The notes below the pieces were generated by a model that worked only from the letters and a program-made list of their open reading frames with translations, made no database searches and was not told where the DNA came from. Source: Flammulina velutipes (taxonomy: Eukaryota; Basidiomycota; Agaricomycetes; Agaricales; Physalacriaceae). Taken from it: 64,000 nt of DNA. Location: assembly GCA_011800155.1 (NCBI GenBank), contig JAALGH010000011.1, forward strand, positions 1,178,001 through 1,242,000, written 5' to 3'. Shown in pieces: positions 43,569 to 53,916 of this stretch. Each line of letters opens with the position of its first letter. Positions within the stretch are counted from its first letter, which is position 1. The position numbers and the translations under genes were made by a program.

Positions 43569-45158
43569 CTAGTCAGCCGTAGCAATTTTACCCTTCTTCG
43601 TGGTCTGGATCATTCGGGTAGACACCTTCTTCAAAGTTTGCGTGAAGGACCACCAACACCGCCAATGTGATTGCGGTAGATCTGTGTCTGAATACTAAGT
43701 ATACTGGGTTTGGACATGATCACAGTTGGCTTACCTGCAGACGCAATAGAAGGAGAAAATGTCGATGTCAACAAACTGGTGGAGGCAGCCTTCAAACCCA
43801 TGGCAGGCGCACCGTCATGCTGAGGACCAGACAGTGCTGGGATGCACTGATCAGCGTCGTCCGTAATAATGGTAGTCGACGATGTCTCTGAGGGTGTTGG
43901 CTGCGTGCCCTCGCTAGAGACCATGTCATGATTCAGAGTGCAAGGAGGAGAAATGTTTTTCGTGATGCACAAGACAGATGACGCTGGGCCCTCGCGGGGA
44001 GCATCACTGTCCCCAGTGGACGAACTCGAGTGACGAGCAGCAGCAACTTTTGCATCAAATTCTGCATCCTGGCGTTGAACCTCAGCTACAGCTGCTGCCA
44101 CTCTTGCTTGATGTGCTAGGAGTATTCTAGAAAGCCGGGTTAGCAATTGTTCCCTTCGGCAAGGGGGGATAGCCTCACTCTCCCATTTCAAGCAGTTCTT
44201 CATAAAAGCCAAACAAGTTATCGGCCAACTCGTCGACTGGGACCGTCTCCAGATCAACAGTGAGATCTAGTACCGGTGAATAGTCGTACTGGTGTGCCCT
44301 TCGCTCTCGCTGTGAGTCGTACGAAGTCACGCGTGAAGCCGAGTCCGTCCCATCCGAGTCATAGTCTGAAGAGATTTGTATGCGACATGAGTTAATTGGT
44401 CGTACTGGAAAGGAATACGCACGATCCGAACCTTCGAGAGAAGTGATATCTGCGAGCGAATCTGTAGCCTCTGGGCGTAGAGCATATGGTCGTTCATGTT
44501 CCGGTAACTGGCTGGGGTCTAGCTCGGCTTTGAGACTCTCGTAGAATTCTTCGATGCCCTCCTGGTCTTCAATAGGAGGAGGCTCAAAGTCCGAACCACC
44601 AGTTTCATCCATATAGAGGAGTTTCTGTCGCCACTGGTCGTCGTCCGTCTTCTGAAATTCGAGGATGGATGTCTGATAATGAGGCATGAGGGCGTATTTT
44701 CCGCGGGGTCGAAAGTCTGGTTCACGATACAAGACGCGGACGATCATCGTGGCTGTCGTGGCGTGATAGCAGTTGTCCCAAGGAAGTGGAGGGTCAACGA
44801 CGAGAGGTTTCCGTCTGCGAGGGTGATGCGTCGTTGGAAGGATGGGAATAGACATATCCTGGGTGACATAATTTTTGGGATACGCCACGAGGCCACGAGA
44901 CACCATCGACATCTCGAAAGGAAAGAGTGTTCCTTCTACGGGAATGCCAGTCCACTGTGGCGTACATGAGTATGATGATGTGTGTACAAGAAAGCTGATA
45001 CGTACATTAATGCAACAGCCGATGTATTTTTTGCATCGTGCTCCAAGAGCCTCACATTCCTTGGCTACTTCTGGATCATCCAGAATGAGGTTTAAAGTCT
45101 GTGTCGGGTTCAGCTTGAAGACGAAATATTCGCCGAATACGGGGAGATGAGGCGCCAT
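43569..45158 (-). CDS. Family A protein A10, intact, head to head with B4
   Basis: Closest relative of A2. Start 45158. Blocks: GEYFVFKLNPTQTLNLILDD, KYIGCC; TTHHPRRRKPLVVDPPLPWD; GKYALMPHYQTSILEFQ; ETGGSDFEPPPIEDQEGIEE; LDLTVDLETVPVDELADNLF; AEVQRQDAEFDAKVAAARH; Ser/Thr spacer; and the spliced end SHWRCWWSFTQTLKKVSTRM...KGKIATAD closing at 43569. A TATAAAA (minus strand, 45198-45192) lies 34 nt before the start. Intron 1 happens to keep the frame open, so an unspliced reading would include a false insert after GCC. Function unknown. Confidence 0.84.
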
Positions 45159-45510
45159 GAGAAGGGAACGATGTATGCTGATAACGAGTCATTTTATAAC
45201 GTTCAAAATGAACAAAGGAAACAGTTAGAGAACAAAGAGGGTCTGAATAACATTGAACAACAGTAACTTTGATGTCGATCACCGTTCGCATTGAACGTTG
45301 ACCTGGTCTCCTGGGAGCTTATGATTGTCCGCACAATCATCGAGCGCTCTGAATGGTTCGAGTCTCATTGAACAACAACAGTACTGGCTTGTTTGACCTC
45401 TGTCACGCGGAAATCGGTTTTGTACTCAGAGTCACTGGTCGAATGGATTTTGGCTCCTCCCTTTGCCTTTCATCTGAGTTAACCTGCCACTCTTGCTCCA
45501 ATCATCTGGC
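45159..45510. promoter_or_regulatory. Bidirectional promoter region A10/B4
   Basis: A 352-bp divergent spacer with CATTGAA at 45251, 45289 and 45366, the same heptamer repeated in the B1/A2 spacer. The minus strand carries tttgttctctaact and TATAAAATGA upstream of A10. A shared regulator for both genes is inferred. Confidence 0.6.
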
Positions 45511-46344
45511 ATGTCTTCCAATCTTTACCGTGATACTCCTGTTTCTTCCCAGCAGTTCCATCGACCCGCTGCTCCTCTGAGCCAAGGCAAGATTGCTGCA
45601 GTCAACGCGTCTCTCATTCTCCCTTACTATGACATGGGCCTCGCTGTCGAGAAAGAACTGCGGATATCCACTACGACAGCCGACAACGACGGCTTTCGCC
45701 TCGTCGGGTCCCACCGACCAAATGCCCTTACGAATCGTATCTCGAATACGACGAAGAATGTTTCCTACAGGGTGTCATGCAAAGGGGACCGCCCGGGGGT
45801 TGTCTGTCCTGCCCCATCTTGGGATAAACACAGTGGCTATTCATGGGTGTATCCTATGGGCACCTTTAATGGTCTCGACCTAAAGGACCTGCCAGCCGTA
45901 CTGCGCAAGTTTGCGCTCCCCGTAGTCCAGGAAGGCGATAACGACGTACTCTATGCTCACGACAACATACGAACATCACCTCCCTGGCAATGCACAAAGG
46001 TAGACCCACAGACCGGTCGACCTTATACGCAATGGTTCATCGGCATTCCGTTCTGTCTACGGGACGGGGATCGTCCGACCACTCCGTGGATTCCTGGCCT
46101 TGAAATACCACCGAAAACCTTTCTAGCACTGCGAGAGCAGTGTGACCGCCGAATCAAGGCATTCTTCATTGAATGCCGCCAGGACCCACGTATTTTACAA
46201 CGATTCTACATGGAGTTGAGTGCGGCAGGAAAGGTCTGTGAAGGCTTGCATTGTGCTTTGATTATTAAAACCTCGTTTCAGATACGCGCAAGCCCACCGA
46301 AGAACCATAGTTCAACACGGCCTGGTACGAGTAGAAGGCTTTAA
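45511..46344 (+). CDS. Family B protein B4, head to head with A10
   Basis: 261 aa from exons 45511-46233 and 46282-46344, the same lengths as B1. The start MSSNLYRDTP in ctggcATG is preferred over an ATG six codons upstream. Blocks: KIAAVNASLILPYYDMGLAV, VSCKGDRPGVVCPAPSWDKH, SWVYPMGTFNGLDLKDLPAV, PPWQCTKVDPQTGRPYTQWF, RDGDRPTTPWIPG and RRIKAFFIECRQDPRILQRF. The spliced tail is IRASPPKNHSSTRPGTSRRL. Cys and Trp positions are conserved across copies. It faces A10. Function unknown. Confidence 0.82.
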   Translation: MSSNLYRDTPVSSQQFHRPAAPLSQGKIAAVNASLILPYYDMGLAVEKELRISTTTADNDGFRLVGSHRPNALTNRISNTTKNVSYRVSCKGDRPGVVCPAPSWDKHSGYSWVYPMGTFNGLDLKDLPAVLRKFALPVVQEGDNDVLYAHDNIRTSPPWQCTKVDPQTGRPYTQWFIGIPFCLRDGDRPTTPWIPGLEIPPKTFLALREQCDRRIKAFFIECRQDPRILQRFYMELSAAGKVCEGLHCALIIKTSFQIRASPPKNHSSTRPGTSRRL

Positions 46345-46581
46345 TCAGCCTCACCTCTGCGAGCTGTATTCTATAAGACCTTGTTGTATTTGATACGTAT
46401 AAACCACCTGTATAACATATAGTGTAATACAAAGACGACAATTTCTGTAAATGTGATTCTCAGGCAGCCAATTCGCAATAACTAAGTACAACGCCACATC
46501 TGCCCGAGTCATCGGAGGTCCGGGCCGCCAAAGTTTGACTGGGGCGACTCGAGGTTCATGCATGTCTTGACCTTGACCACC

Positions 46582-47336
46582 ATGTCCACCTCCGTAGATT
46601 ACCTGAAAGCCGCTGGCATCGTCGTTGTCTCCGACTCTGCGACTTTGAGCACATCGACGTCTACAAACCTCACTTATTCTTGCTGCTGCGAACAAGCCCG
46701 GATATGCCCGTCTTATAGAGAACGCTATCGCATATGCGAAGGAGAAGAGCAGACCCCGAGGAGCAGGCTGATGCTGCCATAGATCGTCTGGTGAGTCCTA
46801 ACAACGTTTACACTCATCACCGACATTGACTCTCGGACCGTAGTTAGTCGAATTCGGTAAAGGGATCCTTACGATTATCCCTTGCCGTGTCTGGACAAAA
46901 GTCGATCCGAGACTATCCTCCTTTGACAAGGAGGCGGCCAAGGAACTCATCGCGCTCTACGGAAGCGTAGGCGTCAAGAAGGATCGCATCAACGTGGGAA
47001 GGCATTCAGGCTGCCCGGGAGCTCGAGTGGGACGACGGCATCCACTGCAACCTCACTTGACTATTCGGCTTTGGACAGGCGGTCGCTTGCACAGAGGCTG
47101 GCGTTACTCTCATCTCACCCTTCGTCGGCCTTTTTTTTCAAATTACATCTGTCGCAATCCATTCACGTTGTTGACGCCTTTATAGATCCTTGACTGGTAC
47201 AAAAAGAGCACTAGCAAGACCTACGAGGGCGACGAAGTCCCAGGGGTTGTCTCCGTCAAGAAGATCTTCAAATACTACAAGCAGCATGGATACAAGACTA
47301 TCGTTATGGATGCTTCCTTCCATAACGTTCGTTTCG
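46582..47336 (+). pseudogene. Transaldolase pseudogene
   Basis: Decayed copy of the pentose-phosphate enzyme transaldolase, with its introns still present, so not a retrocopy. The start reads MSTSVDYLKAAGIVVVSDS. Other pieces are [101 protein letters not shown] and [20 protein letters not shown]. Lesions: a lost base in SDSGDF; loss of the QDATTNP segment; a 17-bp loss removing KIAST, which takes out the active-site Lys of the family; and a TGA after HCNLT. It breaks off at about 47336 into the APH relic. An intact gene must exist elsewhere. Confidence 0.9.
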
Positions 47337-47339
47337 GTT

Positions 47340-47480
47340 GGGTCGTTTGCGATAGTCATTCTTTCGTTGGGTCGTCGCGGGTTTCTCTTATCAGTATCCT
47401 CGTCCATGGGGCGCCTTTGGCATAGCGGGAACATGAACACAGGATAAGACACCTTAACCACAGCCGTCTTGACCATATTG
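47340..47480 (+). pseudogene. Relic of the APH-like kinase C-terminus
   Basis: Inverted partial copy of 9437-9600. It reads GRLR, then TAG where the full gene has Trp, then [18 protein letters not shown], then further stops. Only the last 50 or so codons are present. Its spacer to FMO2 matches the spacer between the intact APH gene and the FMO relic on the left arm. Confidence 0.85.
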
Positions 47481-47669
47481 TTATCTTTCTTGCTAAGTAT
47501 CTTCGATTTGAATGGAGAAAGACAATTACGTATCATGTGCACCATTCCACGGACATTGATCTACGCAGAAATCCTCTGTTATTCGAAACTGTAAGAGCTT
47601 CGAGATAGGTAAGAGCCAAATGACATGTGCCATCATTTGACGCCACACCGGCGCAAAAGATATGAGTTG

Positions 47670-49312
47670 TTAAATATCCTGTACCGCGGGCACATGGGAC
47701 CATCCCCAAGAATAACGTCTGATTGTCTCGCCTTTCATAAGTTCCTTAAGCTCCGAAGCCATGTTAACGTCCCCTTCCTGCACTTCCTCAAACTCAGGCG
47801 CGTTCATGTCGTAGTAATGACCTTGATCCTGCGAAGCTTTGAGTATAGAGTTAGCCCACGGTCTCCGAATCTTATCAAACTCCTCAAGAGCATCCTGGTG
47901 AGGTCGATGCAACAAGGTAGCTAACATATAGCCGTCCTGCAGATAGGTGAGCTTGTGTCAGCCTATGTAAGGTTGGAGTACCTCGATGGCCTGCCCCGCA
48001 CCTGCTCCGAGATGGGGTGGCATTGCATGCGCCTGTACAGAATTCAGCATCATTTCTCAAGGTCAACAATGTATGGTAAACCTACCGCATCCCCAGTCAA
48101 GACCACCCTCCGCTGCGCAGAGATGAATGTGTCCAATGGTTTGAGTTCAAAGACAGGGAACTTTATAGGATTCTCCAGATTCTGTGTACCAGGTCCAATG
48201 AGATGGCGACGATCTCGACCGTGATCATTGCTCTCACCTTGACCAATGTCTGAACGTCCTGCTCCCATCCAGAAAAGACCGGACCAAACTCCTTCCGGAA
48301 ATCAAACCCAGGCTCGCTCTGTGCAGTTGCCTTTGCCACGTCAGGCTCGTTCATGAACACGACCGTGTTCATAAACTTCCCTTCCGATATGAGATACGCC
48401 ACGAGGTGCTACAAGTCGTAAGAGCATGACGCACTCCATTACATGTGTAACGCACCTTATTCTTTCCACAATACTAAGTAAGGAGTAATTGTCAAATTCT
48501 ATGAAAAAAAGACGTTGAGAATTTAACTCACAAGAGCCAACGTCTTCAACGCCATCACATGACCTAGATCCACCTTCCCGACAGGAATGAGACCGCGATA
48601 GGTACATGTGCCAGAATATACAGGATCGTGTCCAGGAAGCATCTGGCTTCTCACCACAGACTTGATACCATCTGCGCCGATGAGTAACTCGCCCCTTGCT
48701 GTGGCGCCATTTTCAAAAATGAGTTCTACGCCTTCCTGCGATTCAATGTACTTGACCAGCCGATGAGCGACATGACAACGACAATTTGGGTTTCTCTCGA
48801 TAACCCTCAACAAGACGCGCTGCAAATCTTGACGATGGAAGGTGGCCATCCGTGCAACTATACAAGGTTGAGTAAGTAACACACAACATAACAAGCCAAC
48901 TAACCTGATCTTTTGACACTCCCCAAAGACTCCCCCTCCTTCTGATCGCTCTTCCTCAGTTCAATAGTGTTCCCTGTCAGCGGTCAATAACAAAATTGGT
49001 AGCGGCAAAACGACACATCTCACCATCATCTGGCCCCGACTTCCGCCCCGAGACAATCGCGTCAAATTCTTCCTCTAGGCCCAGGAGTGCCAACACTTCC
49101 CAGGTGCGTGGCCACATCCCAATGCCCAGTCCGATTTCGCCGAACGCATGAGCAGCTTCGTACACATCGATATTCATGGCAGGGTATCGCTTGCTAAGCG
49201 CGACGGCCGTTATCAGGCCCGCTATCCCACCTCCCCTAGTGTAGGATGAGTGTCGAAGGTGATATTCCGAGATTGACTAGGCTTACACTATCGCGACGTT
49301 GGTTACAGACAT
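47670..49312 (-). CDS. FAD-dependent monooxygenase, salicylate hydroxylase-like (FMO2)
   Basis: Close paralogue of FMO1 with the same introns. The start at 49312 gives MSVTNVAIV, then GGGIAGLITAVALS (FAD GxGxxG) and VYEAAHAFGEIGLGIGMWPR. Next come MATFHRQDLQRVLLRVIERN, ENGATARGELLIGADGIKS (DG motif) and YCGKNKHLVAYLISEG. The second FAD motif, GDA + AHAMPPHLGAGAGQAIE, is completed by splicing. The end is SWGWSHVPAVQDI. All exons are open, so it looks functional. A TATAAAA lies on the minus strand at 49389-49383, about 71 nt upstream, in the same context as in FMO1. Substrate unknown. Confidence 0.9.
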
Positions 49313-49382
49313 TTAGGTCGTAGACTGAGTGAGTCAAAGAAAACCCTTGAGTATTGCGGGATGTGCGTATTGAGAGGACAGC

Positions 49383-49389
49383 TTTTATA
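49383..49389 (-). promoter_or_regulatory. TATA box of FMO2
   Basis: TATAAAAGCTGTCC on the minus strand, 71 nt before the start. It matches TATAAAGCTGTC at 4189 upstream of FMO1, which indicates conserved promoters. Confidence 0.55.
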
Positions 49390-50156
49390 GCCCTCAGCTG
49401 GAAGACATGAGCCGAGATAACGCCTAAATGGACTCGTCGATATGAATCGCAAATGACTGACTGAATGGCGGCTTACGGGTAGTAATTAATTCATGATAGT
49501 CAACAGTCTACTGACCGTGACGTTGACTGCAGCACGAGGATCACGATACAGGACCTGAGAGCTACCATAGCGGAAGATATTTCAGTTACAATGTCTCCAG
49601 ATATATGTTGCGAAGCAGAGAGTGAGAGCAGTAGACGCGAGTACAGAACCAACGTTGGGGTCCCAGGAATTCTGCAGGAAGGAGGTGGGCTTTGGCAAAG
49701 CAGCTGCTATGTAGCGTCATTCTTGGCTGTCATCGAAGGCGGTAAAAAGGACGTGTCAAAGAGAACCCAGAGTCGTTTACCAAACCAGTACTGAGTGGCT
49801 TTCAAAACGGATGTTCTGCCAGGAAGAAGAAGCTCGGTGGGGCGTCAGCTTTACAAGTCATCCAAGGCGGTAAAAAGGCAACTACGTCAAATTTTACGGC
49901 TGCCATCAGTTAGCTGCGCGAGTGAACCAACTTCTATTCATCGAAACAAGACTCAGACTGGGAGTGGGACGGGGGCCATGATGCGCGATGACCGTAAAGC
50001 TTAGAGAGCAACGCGGACGCTTCCGGGCCGCTGTGTTTTTCCCATTGCAACATTGATTCTTTGATCACCTGTACTACCCAACGCCATCCTAAGTACAAGC
50101 TCTACGGAAGTATAACAATAAGAGGAAGTGGTAGATAATAGAGTGATACTTATTTT
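49390..50156. other. Spacer upstream of FMO2
   Basis: No gene seen. A short element, aaggcggtaaaaagg, occurs twice (near 49736 and 49866), each after a gtcatcg/gtcatcc, and a variant occurs on the opposite strand near 3650-3670. It is probably a decayed repeat. Confidence 0.4.
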
Positions 50157-50960
50157 TCAAGCAAACAGATCTACAAAATCGTTAGGAACTTCAGTGAGTC
50201 TTGGCCGTAACAGCTTACAATAAACGGAAGTGTATTTGACGGTGAGAAGACCAGAACCAGGAGTGCACTACAAAAGCAGATGAGTCAAATTGGAGAGATA
50301 TTGAAACTGAATTTGGTACCGAAGCAGGAGGCTGTCCTTCATGCGTATAAACACGGAAAATTTGAGAAGCAAGATCTCCCTGTATCGCGTTCAAAGCCAA
50401 CCAGTCTATATCTTGACTTCCAGTAGGAGCCGCCTCGCCCCCGACTCTTGCAGCCACAACAAAGCCCTTACGGCCAAAGTCCCACTTTGGGCTGATTCCC
50501 ACTCCGGTGACGGGGTTCGCGATAAAGTAGTGCTGCCCCAAGACAATCTTCCGAACGAATTCGGGGACCACGCGGGGGTCGGACTCGGGAGAGGCTTTCC
50601 AGACTTGTATGGCGAGCTTGGAAACTTCGGCGACTGTCGTGGGACTGGAAGCAACACATGATATGTCGTAGATGGTGGCTACTGCACCAGCCGATCTGTT
50701 AACTAAGGTCAGATCCCAAATCGGTGCTGGGAGATGCAGACATACGTGTAAGCGCCTGCGTCAGTGCAGGTGTAGTTCTGGAGTCCAACTCCGAGCCCGA
50801 CGAACTTTGGAGGACCATTGGGCGCGGTCAAGGTTGAGCCCTCGGGGAAAGTGAGTCGGGCTTGAGATAAATCGCAAGCGCACGGGCGGCCGTCGGGGGC
50901 TGCCGAAGCATACACGAAGATCAAGAGCGCGGAATACATTAGTTTCAGCATCAACATCAT
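50157..50960 (-). CDS. Secreted DUF3455 protein (copy 1)
   Basis: Small secreted protein of the DUF3455 family, often mislabelled malate dehydrogenase in databases and of unknown function. The start at 50960 (MMLMLKLMYSALLIF) gives a signal peptide cut near YASAAP. Then PCACDLSQARLTFPEGSTLT, PKFVGLGVGLQNYTCTDAGA, and, across intron 1, SAGAVAT, then HYFIANPVTGVGISPKWDFG, APTGSQDIDWLALNAIQGD and GQPPAS. The last exon adds CTPGSGLLTVKYTSVY plus a longer tail than copy 2, ending at 50157. TATAAAA is on the minus strand at 51017-51011. It is probably exported to the cell wall or medium. Confidence 0.85.
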
Positions 50961-52932
50961 GACAACAGGAGGGTGAAGGTTGAGATTGATTAGAGGTTCG
51001 TTGGCTATGGTTTTATAGCTAGTTGCCTGTCGATGGACCGGGCGCTCGCCAATTGACAATCCCATCCAGAATCGATACCGCCGCTTTATCTGAGAGAAGA
51101 TCCAGAAATCTTCACGGGGAGGCCAAGATTGCGCAGTGCGGACGTAAGGGAACTAAAGGCTGACATTTGTCGCTGCTACGAGACAGACGGCACAGACCTG
51201 AGCACCTGATTGTTCGAGGATTCGATAAATTGTCGCCAGACAGAACGTGCAGGTTGGATAATTTTGCACAAGTGCTGGTAGAGTGGCGTGAATCTTGAAA
51301 AAGATTCTCAGCGACGCTTAAGGCTATGAAGGCCTTGAGAATCGATGTATGTGGCGCATGCGGTCATTCCGGATCTACAGTTAAGCTCAGTCATCGAAAG
51401 GCACACTGTGTGCGCCTACATACTACCAGGGGCTTATTTAAGTGGAGTAGTCGGCTGTTTGGAGTCGCCAGTACTAGATCGCCGAAGCCAAGGGGCGGGT
51501 CCCGGGATGAAAGACTCTGCGCGGGACAGCAAAGGTGTGGTATGGCGCATTTTCTGTGGCGTTAAGACCTACTCGTTCTTTCCGCGAAGCCTAAATGATT
51601 AAGTTATTGACCAATCGTGCGTGGAAGCTGCTTCATATGAAGACATCAACTTAGTATCTCATGTAGGTCTGCAAGAGAATGTGTAAGTATCATGCATGAA
51701 GATGAGGACGCGAGAAGAGTGAATACTTCTCGAGGAGAAGACGCGCGTTATACTTTTATGCACGTCGTCAATATGCCCTTCATCAAAGGTGAATGAACTG
51801 GAGGCGGTCCTCGCAAAATGACATGTACGTGGCTACTGGCTAGGGAACTCTCGGATATGCGGCCCGGGCTCATAAACTAATAAGTGCCGGACCGAGTTCC
51901 GATAAAATTTTAGCTTCCTTCAAACCACCATCGTTCAACGTTCAACGTTCAACATTACATTTTGTGAGTACTACATCCACTCCGTCTCTTTTGATGAAAA
52001 AGCTTCTGCTATTTTTGACGACGTACACGCAAGTGTATCGTGGGTCTTTCCTTCGGGAACCATTCAAGTCCCTGACTCTTCTCGTGTCCTCATTTTCGTG
52101 CATTCTCGATACTCATTCTCTTGCAGTGATACTACGCGTAGAATACATGAATGTACACTCTGCAAAGAATAATTAGGTCACATGGCTAACGACTTCATCT
52201 TCGTCCGCTACACTGTACACGGTCTGCCCGCCATGCTCTTCTCTTCAAATCACTGGGACACTCCATCAGTTTGTCTTCATTCATCAGCGAAGCTTCGTGG
52301 CATGCATCTCAGTCCTTCAAGACCTTCTATGATAGCTGGTCCGTAATGATATGCATCTGGTTTGAAAGCATGTACCACCGACAAATTTGCCTCAAACGTT
52401 GAATCATTGATGGACAGGGCAAGGTTTGGGCAAGACGAGTCGGAACGATCTGCGCTCTTGTGGCGATCTCCAGAGTTCTTACCACTACTATATAGACAAG
52501 TATGTGGCGTCAACAACGCGACGCTTGCATCACGTTCGTCCCCGTCGTTTGTACTCTCTTCAGTCGCCCAGCTTGGAGTCGGGCTTTTCAGATTCACTAA
52601 AACTCATGACGGTAAAGTTTCCGAGTCGATCTGGCCACATAGCAACGACAGTCCCATCTTTCAGTCTCCCTGGCCCTCCTGCAAATGCAGCCCAACCGCA
52701 GCATCCCCTTGCAAGACCCTTCGTTCTTTGTATGACTGGCTTTATTGCCCCTTGATCATCTATGCTTATTTTTGTTCCTCTTTTTCTCCACTGGCCTCTA
52801 GCCCTGTATAACCACACAGGAGAATTTGAAAACTTCACCGGGGACAGATGCTATAAAGTGTCGGTACGTTTGAGCACTTGAAACCTAATCCCCCACATTC
52901 ACTTACTCACTCCCTTTCCTTACCAAGTTATT
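50961..52932. other. Divergent spacer between DUF3455 genes
   Basis: About 2 kb. Three tandem copies of GTTCAAC stand at 51933-51953 and TGTGGCGT at 51555 and 52503. Between 52277 and 52838 both strands have long open frames. The minus strand reads GWAAFAGGPGRLKDGTVVAM and then an acidic Ser-rich stretch in another frame, which may be a decayed gene, but I recognise no family and make no call. A TATAAA at 52852-52857 serves DUF3455 copy 2. Confidence 0.4.
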
Positions 52933-53679
52933 ATGTTGGCCATCACGTCTGTCGTACTCTCTTGCCTCGCGTATGCTATGGCAGCACCCCATGCCCGTGC
53001 ATGTACCGGAGACCTCTCCCAAGCACGTCTTACCTTCCCCGATGGCTCAACCTTGACCGCACCCAACGGTCCCCCCAAGTTCGTTGGACTCGGAGTCGGC
53101 CTCCAAAATTATACCTGCACTGACGCCGGCGCTTACACGTACGTTTGCATCTCCTGCACTCTCTAATTGATTGACCTTACCTCAATCGACAGTTCCGCCG
53201 GGGCAGTAGCCACCGTTTACGACCTATCCTGTGTCGCCTCCAACCCTACTATGCTCGCCGAAGTATCCACTCAGGCTATGCGAAGCTGGAAGGCCTCCCC
53301 CGAGACGAACCCCGAAGTCGTCGCTGAATTCGACCAAGAGAGCGCGTTGGGGCATCACTACTTTATCACGAACCCCGTCACTGGTTCAGGTATCAGCCCA
53401 AAGTGGGACTTTGGTGACAAGGGCTTTGTTGTGGCTGCGAAGGCTGGGGGTGAGGCGGCTCCTACCGGAAAGCAAGATGTAGATTGGTTGGCTTTGAACG
53501 CGATACAGGGAGATCTTGCTTCTCAGATCTTCCGTGTTGACACTCGGGAAGGACAGCCTCCTGCTTCGGTACCAAAATTTCTGGTCGATATCCATTAAGT
53601 ATTCACTAACTTCGCTTTGTAGTGCACCCCTGGCTCTGATCTCCACACCGTCAAGTACACCTCCGTTTATTGTGGGTGA
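52933..53679 (+). CDS. Secreted DUF3455 protein (copy 2)
   Basis: Paralogue of copy 1, transcribed in the opposite direction. Exons 52933-53138, 53192-53568 and 53623-53679. The signal peptide is MLAITSVVLSCLAYAMAAP. Core blocks are DLSQARLTFPDGSTLTAPNG, FVGLGVGLQNYTCTDAG, SAGAVATVYDLSCVAS, HYFITNPVTGSGISPKWDFG and KQDVDWLALNAIQGDLASQI. The last exon, CTPGSDLHTVKYTSVYCG, ends at TGA 53677-53679. Intron positions agree with copy 1. Function unknown; extracellular location is inferred from the signal peptide. Confidence 0.87.
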
Positions 53680-53916
53680 CCGTGAAATACTCTGTCGGAT
53701 GTCCTAACCCTGTTCTTCTTTAGACTTATTTGCGTGAAGGAGAGTCGCTTCGTGCGGATCGTTTATGACTCGAAGACTTGAAGCTTGAAGGCTTATGTAC
53801 CCAGTCAACAAGTTTCCCTTTGAATTATATATCCTTTCAATTTTGCTGTATTATACAATAATGCTAAACTATCCGATTAACCCAACCCAAGAGAAATGCA
53901 ATGACCCGAGAATTCA

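Larger units (their letters stand above)
43379..46400. repeat. Right arm of the 3-kb inverted segmental duplication
   Basis: Inverted copy of 6080-9145, covering the B3 last-exon end, the A10 3' flank, A10, the A10/B4 spacer and B4. It is also the second unit of a direct tandem (A9/B3, A10/B4), so the left arm was probably derived from the tandem by an inverted transposition. Confidence 0.85.

Noticed and set aside
52277..52838. Overlapping open frames on both strands upstream of DUF3455 copy 2
   Set aside because: No family recognised and no consistent start or splice pattern; noted in the spacer entry only.
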